DNA of 51,604 bases from assembly GCA_019694295.1 (NCBI GenBank), contig JAIBCG010000015.1, forward strand, positions 1 to 51,604. Reading direction: 5' to 3'. Shown here in pieces: positions 27,028 to 35,990 of this stretch; position 1 is the first letter of the stretch; each line of letters starts with the position of its first letter. The notes beneath the pieces were generated by a model that worked only from the letters and a program-made list of their open reading frames with translations, made no database searches and had not been told where the DNA came from. The stretch is from Saprospiraceae bacterium (GTDB taxonomy: Bacteria > Bacteroidota > Bacteroidia > Chitinophagales > Saprospiraceae). A program made the translations under genes and the position numbers.

Positions 27028-28704
27028 TTATTTTGTACCGGCACCCACACTTGCTTTAATCGCTTCTGCTACGTGCCTGCCGGTCTCAGCACCACCATTC
27101 ATAAAACCCTGAAACATAGCACTGCAATGTTCACCCGCAAACAGAAACTTTCCTACAGGCTGCATTTCGAGTCCGGCAATGGTAGTCCACTGTCCGGGTT
27201 TATAACATGCATAACTGCCCTGTGTATAAGGAAAATCAATCCAGTTGACAAAAATGTGCTTGTTATTGAAGTGCTTTTTTGAATTTTTAAATGCTTTATC
27301 GAGGACATTCACAAATTCATCAACTTTGGCCTCTGGCAGTTGGGTTCGCCAGGTGTGTTGTGGCGGCGACATTGGGTTTCTTACGGCTATTCCATCCAGA
27401 TCGACAGAGAATTTTCCGCCAAAATAACAAACAAATGCGGCTTTGTCGGAATTGTCGAGTTTGTTGTAGGAGCTATCCCAACCATTGACGATGTCTTTAT
27501 GGAACAGGTAGCCCATTGCCTTGTTTTCCTTTGAACGCCAGCTTCGTTCATTATAACCGAGTACCAGTTTGGTATTCATGCCATAACCTAGCTCATTTAT
27601 ACATTTCTGCTTTTCGGGCGAAATATTCTTTAAGCTCATCTTTATCTTTCTGAGTATGGTAAAAGGAATAGTACACACCACCATGCCCGCTAACACCGGC
27701 TTCTGGTCGGTGAAAGATATTTTATAGCTGCCGTCATCCTGTTCGCTTACCTCTGTTACTTCGTAGCGCTTAAGTATCCTGTCGCTTCCTATTTTTTTCT
27801 CAAGTCCTTCTATTATTTTCGAATTGCCACCTTTAATCCTGAATCTTTCGTCGCTTTCGCCGAATATTTTAAACCCACCTGAAGTATCAGGATCGATGAG
27901 ATCCAGGAAATTTATAGTGGACTGTTCGTTGCAGTCAAGACCAAATTCTGAAACAAATCCGGCAATCAGCACATCCTTCAGCCACTTGGCACATTTGAGT
28001 GAGGCGAAGTATTCTGACAAAGGCATTAGGTCAAATTTTTTGGCCGCCTCGGTATCATAATTTTCGCCCAACGACTTGTAGTCGGCAGCTATTTTGGGAG
28101 CTATTTTGCGAAACTCTCGTATGATGTCTTTCTCTGTAAAAATTTTATCATTGAACAAATAAACATCCTTTACTAGTCCGTCTTTCTTCATTTCTGCTTC
28201 AAGATCGTATAATTCAAGCCCAAATTCTTTGGCAAGGGCCAGCATGTCTTCATGCCCGGTATCGATAAAATCTCCGCCAAACTCCGGATAAATACCTAAA
28301 CCCAGCGGATCATTGTAATGCGTAAGTATTCGGCCACCTACACGTTTTTGGGCTTCGAATATCTTAAAATCATGACCCGACTCAAGCAAATGGTTAGCAC
28401 AGTTGAGCCCTGCAATGCCTCCACCGAGTATAGCGATGTCGAGTGGTTTCTCACCGACAACCGGTGGTGCATCTGTATCTGCAGATGCTGAAGACGGTGT
28501 GTTGCGGCAGGACGAAAGAAATGCAGGCATGCTAACAGACAGCGATACACCAATAGCTGCTTTGGCCGAATGTTCAATAAATCTGCGGCGCGATTGTTGG
28601 ATATTTCTTTTGTTCCTTTCGGGTTGGTTTTCAGGCAATTTTTCAAGCTCAAACTTGAGTAATGCTACCAGTTTCCTGAACATCCTGCTTTTTGGGTGCG
28701 GCAT
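27028..28704 (-). CDS. Tat-exported flavin amine oxidase / FAD-dependent oxidoreductase
   Basis: The 558-residue protein has a late twin-arginine signal: SRRRFIEHS (residues 38-46), hydrophobic KAAIGVSLSVSMPAF, then LSSC, so it may also be lipidated at Cys66. The dinucleotide-binding fold follows (ILGGGIAGLNCANHL, GGGIAG 94-99; FEAQKRVGGRILT). The C-terminal FAD segment is FLFAGEHCSAMFQGFMNGGAETG. This is the amine oxidase (monoamine oxidase / phytoene desaturase-like) family. Tat export means folding with FAD in the cytoplasm and action outside. The substrate is unknown. The ATG at 28704 is used; 31 more upstream codons are open but hydrophobic and unlikely. Confidence 0.88.
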   Translation of the reverse strand: MPHPKSRMFRKLVALLKFELEKLPENQPERNKRNIQQSRRRFIEHSAKAAIGVSLSVSMPAFLSSCRNTPSSASADTDAPPVVGEKPLDIAILGGGIAGLNCANHLLESGHDFKIFEAQKRVGGRILTHYNDPLGLGIYPEFGGDFIDTGHEDMLALAKEFGLELYDLEAEMKKDGLVKDVYLFNDKIFTEKDIIREFRKIAPKIAADYKSLGENYDTEAAKKFDLMPLSEYFASLKCAKWLKDVLIAGFVSEFGLDCNEQSTINFLDLIDPDTSGGFKIFGESDERFRIKGGNSKIIEGLEKKIGSDRILKRYEVTEVSEQDDGSYKISFTDQKPVLAGMVVCTIPFTILRKIKMSLKNISPEKQKCINELGYGMNTKLVLGYNERSWRSKENKAMGYLFHKDIVNGWDSSYNKLDNSDKAAFVCYFGGKFSVDLDGIAVRNPMSPPQHTWRTQLPEAKVDEFVNVLDKAFKNSKKHFNNKHIFVNWIDFPYTQGSYACYKPGQWTTIAGLEMQPVGKFLFAGEHCSAMFQGFMNGGAETGRHVAEAIKASVGAGTK

Positions 28705-28868
28705 AGTGTTGTTTATTAGTTCTGATGTAAAACGCTGTGTAAATTTAAAAAACAACAGTAAAAAATGCAAACTAGATGCAGAATATTTATTTATCAATAC
28801 GCAATATTATTACCACTTGTATTAATAATAATAAGTCTTATCGCATCCGATTGCTATTTTCATTTGGT

Positions 28869-29339
28869 TTACAAAACATCCCTTTTCATAACGGCAATAT
28901 TCTTATCCGCTAAGGTCAATCTTTGAACTGTATTCCAGCCAAGTCTTTGGTACAAATTTTCTGCTGTATGTGTAAACAAATAAATAACACTGCAACCAAG
29001 ATCACCTGCCATTTTTTCTATCTCCATGCAGATGGCACTTCCGGCACCGTTGCCTCTGTACTCAGGTATCGTGTAAACCAAAGCCAGCCAATGTTTGTGG
29101 ATTTTCAGATGAGGCAGCTTATTGAGCAACCCAACATGGTTATATAGGCCACCGGTTGCTATGGGTTTTCCACCAAGTGTCAGCAAAACCTGAAATTCTT
29201 CATTGTCTGTACCCAGCCCTTTTATACGATCAATAGTATCTGCTTCAGCAATGCCCCATTCATGAAAATACCAACTCGCAATAATCGAAATATACATTTC
29301 ATCATCGGGCAATATTTTGAGACATTTATATTTGTCCAT
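28869..29339 (-). CDS. GNAT family N-acetyltransferase
   Basis: The 156-residue protein has the GNAT core: KPIATGGLYNH, then WLALVYTIPEYRGNGAGSAI with the acetyl-CoA loop RGNGAG, and LYQRLGWNTVQRL near the end. Substrate unknown. This is the third separate GNAT gene in the window. It does not resemble the other two beyond the motifs. Confidence 0.87.
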   Translation of the reverse strand: MDKYKCLKILPDDEMYISIIASWYFHEWGIAEADTIDRIKGLGTDNEEFQVLLTLGGKPIATGGLYNHVGLLNKLPHLKIHKHWLALVYTIPEYRGNGAGSAICMEIEKMAGDLGCSVIYLFTHTAENLYQRLGWNTVQRLTLADKNIAVMKRDVL

Positions 29340-29471
29340 TCTTGCTTGTCATGCTTTTTTCTAAATGAATCTTTACTTTATTAGCTCCTTTTGCCAAAAC
29401 CATTTCTTAACTCGAAGCTAAGCAGAATAATGCTTCCTAAAGATAATAGCCTGGAAAATATACAGTTTACC

Positions 29472-30041
29472 TTATTCTACCATAGTTGACTGAACATTTC
29501 TTGATGCAGCTTTTATTCGCTCTATCTGGCTCAGGTGTCTGATGATGTGATTAATATAAAACTGAAAGGTATCGCCCAGTTTTAATGATATGAGCCGCGA
29601 AATAGAAGTGGGCACTTTTACTTTGTTCAGACTTACCTTGCCTGATCGTTCCAAAAGTTCGAGAAGTTTGATCTGTTGGGCACAGAATTTATCTATCACC
29701 TGCTTATCAAGATTTGCATGGAGCGGATTCTTATCTTTAAAAGTACTCATCTTATTCATCTTTTGCCCAGGCAACATACTTTTGGCAAAATACGCCCCCA
29801 GCAGCCCGCTTCTAAATTCTGCATCCGGTTTGGCAACCGATTTGTTTATACTGTTATCTATTGCCGGCAAATAAAAATCTCCGTACAAATTCAGATGTTC
29901 GAGACATTCCAGGATATTCCACGAATTTTCAGTTTCCCTCCAGCTAAGCATGTTGATGCTTTCATCTTTCAGCATTTCTGTCTGGCTAATTATCTGTTTT
30001 GTTTGGTCGATGAGTTTTTCAATTAAATTTTCAGACTGCAT
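29472..30041 (-). CDS. DinB family protein (four-helix-bundle putative metalloenzyme)
   Basis: The 189-residue protein is helical with the DinB/DfsB pattern: an early His in LECLEHLNLYGDFY and the C-terminal pair in YINHIIRHLSQIERI, which together make the usual three-His metal site. DinB-fold proteins include thiol-dependent transferases, but most are unassigned. It follows a Crp/Fnr-type gene on the same strand by 57 nt, so that regulator may control it or share its transcript. Confidence 0.82.
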   Translation of the reverse strand: MQSENLIEKLIDQTKQIISQTEMLKDESINMLSWRETENSWNILECLEHLNLYGDFYLPAIDNSINKSVAKPDAEFRSGLLGAYFAKSMLPGQKMNKMSTFKDKNPLHANLDKQVIDKFCAQQIKLLELLERSGKVSLNKVKVPTSISRLISLKLGDTFQFYINHIIRHLSQIERIKAASRNVQSTMVE

Positions 30042-30098
30042 AATGATTAATTTTTATACAAAGGTTTAACTATTATTCGTCATAAATATTGATTGAAA

Positions 30099-30605
30099 TC
30101 AAGACTTTTTCAGCCTCGAAAGTGTTTCGGGGCTCATTCTCAAATAATTGGCTATGTATCTGTTGGGAATATATTGAAACAGATGCGGGCTTCGACTCAA
30201 TACCCTTTGATACCGTTCAGCAGGCGATTTTGTAAGGATATCAATTTCGCGCTCCAGCTGTTGAACAATCAGGTTCTCAAGTATCTTTATCCACAGTTTT
30301 TGATTCTCATCTTCTTTCAGAAACTGTTCAATCTGCTGTTTTGTAATTACTCTTACCGTGCTGTTCTTTATAGCCTGAATGAATAGTTCGGATGGTTTAT
30401 CTGTCAAAAATGAATCGAGCGATGTTATCAGATTGCCGTTGTAGGCGAGGCGAATTATTTGTTCTTCACCTTCGCTTACGATAAATATGCGCATACTCCC
30501 GTTCTCTAAATAGTAAAGATTGGTATCTGTACTTCCACTGTACTTTAGATATTCGTTCCTCTTCAGAATAATTGTCTTGGTTGACAGTTCGATCAATTGT
30601 TTCAT
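30099..30605 (-). CDS. Crp/Fnr family transcriptional regulator, possibly frameshifted at the N-terminus
   Basis: The 168 residues cover a cyclic-nucleotide-binding beta-barrel (NEYLKYSGSTDTNLYYLENG, EEQIIRLAYNGNLI) and a C-terminal winged helix ending YIANYLRMSPETLSRLKK. The usual FNR cysteines are absent and the ligand is unknown. The N-terminus is short for the family. Upstream, the same frame stays open (KYIQDYDSNNSYNIL) but has no start. An ATG at 30657 in the next frame reads ATGCCCTAAATAC; removing one C would give M-P-K-Y-I-Q-D in frame. A 1-nt insertion is therefore possible; otherwise translation starts at 30605. Confidence 0.8.
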   Translation of the reverse strand: MKQLIELSTKTIILKRNEYLKYSGSTDTNLYYLENGSMRIFIVSEGEEQIIRLAYNGNLITSLDSFLTDKPSELFIQAIKNSTVRVITKQQIEQFLKEDENQKLWIKILENLIVQQLEREIDILTKSPAERYQRVLSRSPHLFQYIPNRYIANYLRMSPETLSRLKKS

Positions 30606-30733
30606 CAGTATGTTGTAGCTGTTATTACTGTCGTAGTCTTGAATGTATTTAGGGCATGCTATATAAATAGTTCGGGATAAGCTCTTCCGGATATAATCAT
30701 TTCAGAAAATTAAACCTATTATTGTAAAACCAA

Positions 30734-30765
30734 AAGAGGGACAAAATTTTAATTCCGTCCCTCTT
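30734..30765 (-). terminator. Rho-independent-like terminator of the T9SS protein gene
   Basis: Perfect 9-bp stem, AAGAGGGAC (30734-30742) with GTCCCTCTT (30757-30765), 14-nt loop. On the minus strand the stem is followed by a T-rich tract (TTTTGG, TTTT). It lies 24 nt past the stop of the 930-residue protein. Confidence 0.6.
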
Positions 30766-30789
30766 AGGATGTTTTTTAATGCTAGTATT

Positions 30790-33582
30790 TTATTGTATTT
30801 TTATAATCTTTCTGCTCACTGTACTTCCGTCGGCTGATAATTTCATGATGTAAAATCCTGCAGGTACATCACCCAGATCAACAGGAACATTCAGCTGATC
30901 TGCTTTGCCGGTAATCTTTGAATAGACAGGTTCGCCATAGATGTTGTATATATCAATAGCTGTACTTACAGCTTTGCCAAATACAGCAACTACATTAAAC
31001 AATCCGTTTGTTGGATTCGGATTGATGTTCAGGACTTTCAGATCTTTTATTTCGTGAGTTGCTACGGCATTTATTTGAAAATCAATTACTTGCGTACAAC
31101 CAGATTCATTTGTTACGGTGACACTGTATTTACCGCTCTTAAGGAAGGAAACAGACTTGCCGGTTGCCCCATTGCTCCAAGCATAGCTATATGTGCCGGC
31201 AGGTGTATTGAGTGCAATTTTTCCGTCCGATTTTCCGGGGCCGGAAACCGGAGTGACGTTACCGGTTACGCCTAATGTCTGAGGGCAATTACCCACATCA
31301 AAACAATCAACATCTTTACAAGCATTAGCATCCGTAATGGTTACGCAATAATTACCTGCAGTAAGGCCAGAAATGCCGGCTGTAGTAGCCGAATTGGACC
31401 ACAAGTAAGTATATGGTGCAGTACCTTTTGACGGAGTGATAGTTACAGCACCATCGTTGGTGCCACCAAAAGACACGTTCTTCAGCTTAGAAGAAGCTCC
31501 AAGACTCAACGGACAACCATTGATGTTGATATTATCGACATCTACCCAGTAGTCGCCGGTGATGTATTCTGCCCTGTAGCGCAGTTTGATGATTTTACCA
31601 TCATAAGCAGACAAATCTACAGCTACATTCTTCATATCAGCTGATGGGATATGATTTGACTGATCGATGGTGTACAATGGTTTGAATGTAATGCCACAGT
31701 CATCGGATATTTCGAGTACCAGCTTGACAGCATCAGCACTTGTAGGATTGGTGCCGGCGAAATAGTCAACATATCTGTAATCGAAAGTGAGGGTGTTACC
31801 TCCGTCAAGCGGCCCAATGTTGCTGGTTGTGAAACTAAACTTTGATGAAGATGTGAACAGATTACCTGCTATCACATAAGTTTTGTTGTTGTGACCTGCA
31901 GTTATTGAATATCCTTCTCCAATCCAGCCTTCAGGAAGCAGAAATTTTTCAAAATCTTCCTTTAGAGGCAGTGCAGTCGGCTCTGGTATGGTGAGAGAAA
32001 AGGAAGTAGTATCGTTGAAGGCATTGGCATCATTCACTGCCTGCACCCAGGCCTTCGCTTTGTATGTACCAGGCCCATAAGAGCTAAACTTGGTCTTGAA
32101 GGTATAAGTGTAAGAGTCTCCGACTTGAATGACAGCGGCAGGTACATCTTCTTCGATTACCGCATCATTTTCAAACTGATAATATGCTTTTACCTGATTT
32201 GGCCCTACAATTGGCTTTTTACCTGTATTGGTATAGGTAAATTTCACGAAATCATTTTCACTTCCACATTCTGATGTAGAAGTATTGGTGAGCGCTACGG
32301 CTGTCAGATCTTTGTCTATCTGGTTGTAAATGGTAATATTGTCAACTGCTACGCCACTATCGCCACCAAAGTTATAAAATGTGCTGAACGCTATACGAAT
32401 ACGGCAATTTGACTCACCTTTCAGTTCTGTAAGTTTGTGACCTGCTATTGTCCAGCCCATTGAAGTACCTGCCCATGTCGAAAATCCGAAAATATTGCTG
32501 GCAGTATTATACCACTTCAACGGGTCGTTGTACTGACCAAGCCTTTCCCAGGTAAGCCCACCATCCTTTGAGTACTCAACCCAGATACCATGATAGTATG
32601 TATCAATGTCATAATTAATATTAAAAGTAAGGTACGGCTCATTTTGAGCATCAGAAAAGTCAAAACACGGTGATTCGAGATAAGCCTCTACCTGATCTGT
32701 AAAACCTTCCGGTATTCTGGCAAAAAAACAATTATTGCCACTTGCAGCAGTGTTGATGTTCGGCGTATTAGGTGTACCAAACTCCCAGCCAGTAGTACCT
32801 CTTACGTTGTTAAATGTCCAGCCTGATTGTGATGGTTCGAAATTAACAGCATAAGGCAATGATTTAACCAAAGGAACATGGAATAATGTATAATAAGTAG
32901 TATCGTTCAGCTTATTTTCATCGCCTTTGAGCTCTGTCCAGGAGGCTATCTTAAACTCGCCTTCTTCCGAATAGTCAAAGCCGGTATCGAAATCAAATGT
33001 ACCTGTACTATCGGTACTCAATACACCGGTATAGTAACCATCAACAAAAGGTGGAACCGATATAGGTTGCTGATTGACACTAAACCTTACATCTATTAGC
33101 GATTGTGGGTTGCCGCCATAATTTTTTATCTGTATTTTCAGTTTTTCATCATTGCCGAGTTCGCAGTTGCTTTTTGGTGAGAGGATTTTAGATACACCGA
33201 CATCATTGGTAAGCTTTGTTTTGAAATTAAGCGTTAGGTCAGAGCTGCCTTCACCCGAGTCACACTTAAATCTTAACAAAGCCGTATATTCAGTATTTGG
33301 TGTAAGGCCTATAATTGTAGCCGTAAGTTTTTTGCCCGAAACAATAGTACCTGTACCTTTAACAAAGCCAACCAGGCCATATTCAAGCTCATAAACACCT
33401 GCTTGGTCTTTGTAACCATCATAATTAAAAGTAGCAGATGTAGCTTTAATACCAGCTACTTCAAACAAGTAAGGCGCATAGCATACAAGGCATGGACTCC
33501 CGTCAGAAATGCCTCCTTTGTTGGCCAAAATATTGCTTACAAAAAGCAAACAGAAAACTACAGGAATAAATATTCTCTTCAT
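30790..33582 (-). CDS. large T9SS-secreted surface protein with SprB repeats
   Basis: The 930-residue protein has a signal peptide (MKRIFIPVVFCLLFVSNILA) and a fibronectin-III-like region (about 40-125). A long beta-rich middle follows with two jellyroll/MAM-like segments (about 245-420 and 555-690; WEFGTPNTPN, GGDSGVAVDNITIYN, DYWVDVDNINING). Two SprB repeats come next (690-765 with APYTYLWSNS and GLTAGNYCVTITD; 766-845). The chain ends in a type A T9SS sorting domain (852-930; INPNPTNGLF, GFYIMKL, RKIIKIQ). It is exported through the T9SS and probably held on the surface as an adhesin, gliding-related or matrix protein. A -7 box TATATTTG (33618-33611) lies 29 nt upstream and a terminator follows. 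Confidence 0.9.
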   Translation of the reverse strand: MKRIFIPVVFCLLFVSNILANKGGISDGSPCLVCYAPYLFEVAGIKATSATFNYDGYKDQAGVYELEYGLVGFVKGTGTIVSGKKLTATIIGLTPNTEYTALLRFKCDSGEGSSDLTLNFKTKLTNDVGVSKILSPKSNCELGNDEKLKIQIKNYGGNPQSLIDVRFSVNQQPISVPPFVDGYYTGVLSTDSTGTFDFDTGFDYSEEGEFKIASWTELKGDENKLNDTTYYTLFHVPLVKSLPYAVNFEPSQSGWTFNNVRGTTGWEFGTPNTPNINTAASGNNCFFARIPEGFTDQVEAYLESPCFDFSDAQNEPYLTFNINYDIDTYYHGIWVEYSKDGGLTWERLGQYNDPLKWYNTASNIFGFSTWAGTSMGWTIAGHKLTELKGESNCRIRIAFSTFYNFGGDSGVAVDNITIYNQIDKDLTAVALTNTSTSECGSENDFVKFTYTNTGKKPIVGPNQVKAYYQFENDAVIEEDVPAAVIQVGDSYTYTFKTKFSSYGPGTYKAKAWVQAVNDANAFNDTTSFSLTIPEPTALPLKEDFEKFLLPEGWIGEGYSITAGHNNKTYVIAGNLFTSSSKFSFTTSNIGPLDGGNTLTFDYRYVDYFAGTNPTSADAVKLVLEISDDCGITFKPLYTIDQSNHIPSADMKNVAVDLSAYDGKIIKLRYRAEYITGDYWVDVDNININGCPLSLGASSKLKNVSFGGTNDGAVTITPSKGTAPYTYLWSNSATTAGISGLTAGNYCVTITDANACKDVDCFDVGNCPQTLGVTGNVTPVSGPGKSDGKIALNTPAGTYSYAWSNGATGKSVSFLKSGKYSVTVTNESGCTQVIDFQINAVATHEIKDLKVLNINPNPTNGLFNVVAVFGKAVSTAIDIYNIYGEPVYSKITGKADQLNVPVDLGDVPAGFYIMKLSADGSTVSRKIIKIQ

Positions 33583-33913
33583 ATTGGTTTAATATGATTA
33601 ATTAATAAGCCAAATATACTCTCATTCATTCGAATAATTTATTTTTTACCTTGTATTTTATCAATAAAAGATAAAATTGCATTCAAACAGAACAAAAAAT
33701 TATAACCAACTGTTTATTTAACCCAAATAACGCATTGGGAATTTAAACGAAAATGGTTCGTACAAAAAATCCATAAAAGAGTGATAAAGCGATAGTGGAT
33801 TCAGGTTTTTGAACTTTTGAAATGGATTTGAAGTATTAATTATTTACAATTAAGAGTATAATGCGTAATCTGGGTTTAACTCATCATTACATAGTAATTA
33901 ATCTGATTGATCC
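33583..33913. other. 331-nt divergent intergenic region between the T9SS protein and MerR genes
   Basis: It contains the T9SS gene's -7 box (33611-33618), a 17-bp sequence repeated in inverted form at 35879-35895 (left copy 33718-33734), and an AT-rich stretch (33784-33830) that resembles 35797-35845. No clear promoter for the MerR gene was found. Confidence 0.4.
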
Positions 33914-34810
33914 GTGAGCAAATATTCTATCAAAGACCTCGAAAGATTGAGTGGCATCAAGGCGCATACCATTCGTATCTGGGAGCAAAGATACAGGCTC
34001 ATCAAACCTCACAGAACGCATAGCAATATAAGATACTATGATGAAAGCGAACTGAAACGCCTGCTTGACATAGCATTGCTGAATAAGAATGGTTATAAGA
34101 TATCGAAGATTGCTACATTTTGCGAGCACTGTATCAGCCATCTACTGTCCGGTATAGCCACCAATGAATCAGATATCGGGCAACATGACGAGCTTATGAT
34201 TATCATGGTAACCATGGATGAAGAAAAATTTCATTCCACCATTGACAGCAAGATAAAAGAAAACGGCTTTATCCATGTACTCGAATATATGATCGTACCA
34301 TTTCTAGAAAAAATTAATTTCATCCGCCTTACCGGTACCATCAACACTGTACATGAAAATTTTATCATTAACCTCATACGTCAGAAAATAGTAGCCGCTA
34401 CGGACAAGATCAAAAGAAAGCAATCCGGCAAACCCGGTTTTTTGCTATTCTTGCCTGAAGGGGAATCACACGAACTTATCCTGCTCATTATGCAGTTCCT
34501 GTTGCGTTCAAAAGCTTACAAAACCTATTATCTTGGACAAAACACATCCTTGTATGATGTAGAACAGGCATATAAATTAGTAAAGCCTGATTACATATAT
34601 ACCATTTTATCTGAACGGTTTACAGGCCAACCAATTGGTTCTTACATTGATGAATTGAACAGATGCTGCCCTCAATCGGTGCTATTACTTTCCGGATACC
34701 AGCTTAATGTGCTCAATATTCCGTCAGGTAATAAATTCAAAACGCTCAACTCATTTGCTGAAGCAATCAGTTTTTTGGATGAATTATCAAAAAATTCAAT
34801 CTCAAAATAA
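33914..34810 (+). CDS. MerR family transcriptional regulator with a cobalamin-binding-like C-terminal domain
   Basis: The 298-residue protein begins at GTG 33914. The winged-helix MerR domain is clear: YSIKDLERLSGIKAHTIRIW, EQRYRLIKPHRTHSNIRYYD. The middle helical part and the Rossmann-like end (GFLLFLPEGESHELILLIMQ, YKTYYLGQNTS, KPDYIYTILS) match the LitR/CarH layout. In those, an E/D-x-H-x-x-G motif binds adenosylcobalamin for light sensing. Here the motif reads E-S-H-E-L-I, keeping the His but losing the Gly, so B12 binding is uncertain. The YceI lipoprotein gene starts 85 nt downstream on the same strand and is the nearest candidate target. Confidence 0.87.
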   Translation: MSKYSIKDLERLSGIKAHTIRIWEQRYRLIKPHRTHSNIRYYDESELKRLLDIALLNKNGYKISKIATFCEHCISHLLSGIATNESDIGQHDELMIIMVTMDEEKFHSTIDSKIKENGFIHVLEYMIVPFLEKINFIRLTGTINTVHENFIINLIRQKIVAATDKIKRKQSGKPGFLLFLPEGESHELILLIMQFLLRSKAYKTYYLGQNTSLYDVEQAYKLVKPDYIYTILSERFTGQPIGSYIDELNRCCPQSVLLLSGYQLNVLNIPSGNKFKTLNSFAEAISFLDELSKNSISK

Positions 34811-34895
34811 CAATACTCTACTGCGAATTGAAACATTTTTGCTAGGATTGCATTTAATGAAATTGAGATTTCAAATTTATAATTAATAATTAAAT

Positions 34896-35669
34896 ATGAA
34901 AAAAATTTATTTATTTTTGATGTTGATTGCCTTCGCTGGTACGCAAGCTTGCAAAAGCGACAAGAAAGCAGATGTTGCAGCAACGGACATTGCAAATGAC
35001 ACATTGCCACCAAATAGTGCCACAAAATCGCAGATTGATGCCTTGCCGGAGATGAAAACTGAAAATACCGCAGGTACCCCGGCCAGTACTCCTGCTGACG
35101 CTATCGTTTTTAAAATGGCAAATGCCAGCGTTTCATGGATTGGTAGCAAAGGTAGCCTGAAGACTCAAACGGGCACGATAAGCGGAAAATCGGGACAGAT
35201 AGCCTACAAAGACGGTCAGATAGTGTCAGGCAACGTAGAAATTGATATGAACAAGATCAATGTTACAAGTCTGGCGGGTAGCGATAAAAAAGATCTGGAA
35301 GATCACCTAAAGGCTGATGATTTCTTTGATGTCGCCAAGTATCCGACTGCAAAGTTCGAAATCGTCAGAATCGAGCCTCTTGACTCAAGAGCATCACGTG
35401 AGGCAAATATGGCCAGTTTGGTAAAAAATACGCACATGATGGTAGGCAACCTAACCATAAAGGATGTGACACGTAGCATAACGGTGCCTGTCAATATCCA
35501 CCTGGCAGCAGAACGGATCAAAATAGCTACTTCAATGTTTACCATCGAGCGCTCACTTTGGGGCGTAAAATATGACTTGGGTACCGTATCCGGTAAAATA
35601 AAGGAAGCAATCGTTGATGACAAAATATCGCTCCAGCTTACTTTTGAAGGCATGAGAGCAGCAAAATAA
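34896..35669 (+). CDS. YceI family lipoprotein
   Basis: The 257-residue protein has a lipoprotein signal peptide (MKKIYLFLMLIAFAGTQAC, Cys19), an Ala/Thr/Pro linker to about residue 65, then a YceI domain. That domain is a beta-barrel that in relatives binds polyisoprenoids or amphiphiles. Typical features are SVSWIGSKG near its start, VEIDMNKINV, DHLKADDFFDVAKYPTAKFE, GNLTIKDVTRSITVPV and the closing DKISLQLTFEG. It is membrane-anchored in the periplasm or outer surface. It follows the MerR gene and ends in a strong terminator. Confidence 0.92.
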   Translation: MKKIYLFLMLIAFAGTQACKSDKKADVAATDIANDTLPPNSATKSQIDALPEMKTENTAGTPASTPADAIVFKMANASVSWIGSKGSLKTQTGTISGKSGQIAYKDGQIVSGNVEIDMNKINVTSLAGSDKKDLEDHLKADDFFDVAKYPTAKFEIVRIEPLDSRASREANMASLVKNTHMMVGNLTIKDVTRSITVPVNIHLAAERIKIATSMFTIERSLWGVKYDLGTVSGKIKEAIVDDKISLQLTFEGMRAAK

Positions 35670-35688
35670 CTTTTGTTAAACCAAGTTT

Positions 35689-35724
35689 ACAAAAGCCGGA
35701 TCTGATATAAGATTCGGCTTTTGT
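35689..35724 (+). terminator. Rho-independent terminator after the YceI gene
   Basis: 15-bp stem ACAAAAGCCGGATCT / AGATTCGGCTTTTGT with one G-T pair and a 6-nt loop, 19 nt past the stop codon. T-rich sequence (TTTTGTCTTTGT) covers the 3' side. Confidence 0.75.
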
Positions 35725-35878
35725 CTTTGTAGGATAATATTATAACACATTAAGAATTTTTCCAAAAATAATTAGTACAAGAAAGCCAAAAAAACAGCTT
35801 ATTAAAGCATAGTGAACCTTAATCTTTGAGCTTTTAAAATGAATGGTGAGCAATCATTAACTTGGGTAAAGAGACAAG

Positions 35879-35895
35879 TGCATTATTTGGGTTAA
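35879..35895 (-). repeat. Right copy of a 17-bp inverted repeat flanking the MerR-YceI pair
   Basis: Read on the minus strand this is TTAACCCAAATAATGCA; the left copy at 33718-33734 is TTAACCCAAATAACGCA on the plus strand, one base different. Both lie in intergenic DNA, one on each side of the two genes. Confidence 0.5.
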
Positions 35896-35934
35896 TATCT
35901 TCTATTCACATTCCACGAAAGTGGTAATAAAAAA

Positions 35935-35964
35935 AGCCCGGAAATTTCCATCATTTTCCAGGCT
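35935..35964 (-). terminator. Rho-independent terminator of the polysaccharide deacetylase gene
   Basis: Arms 35935-35944 and 35955-35964 pair over 10 positions with one C-A mismatch. On the minus strand the stem is followed directly by a run of seven T. It lies 26 nt past the stop at 35991. Confidence 0.65.
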
Positions 35965-35990
35965 CAGGGTAGTGTCAAACATTATTTTTA

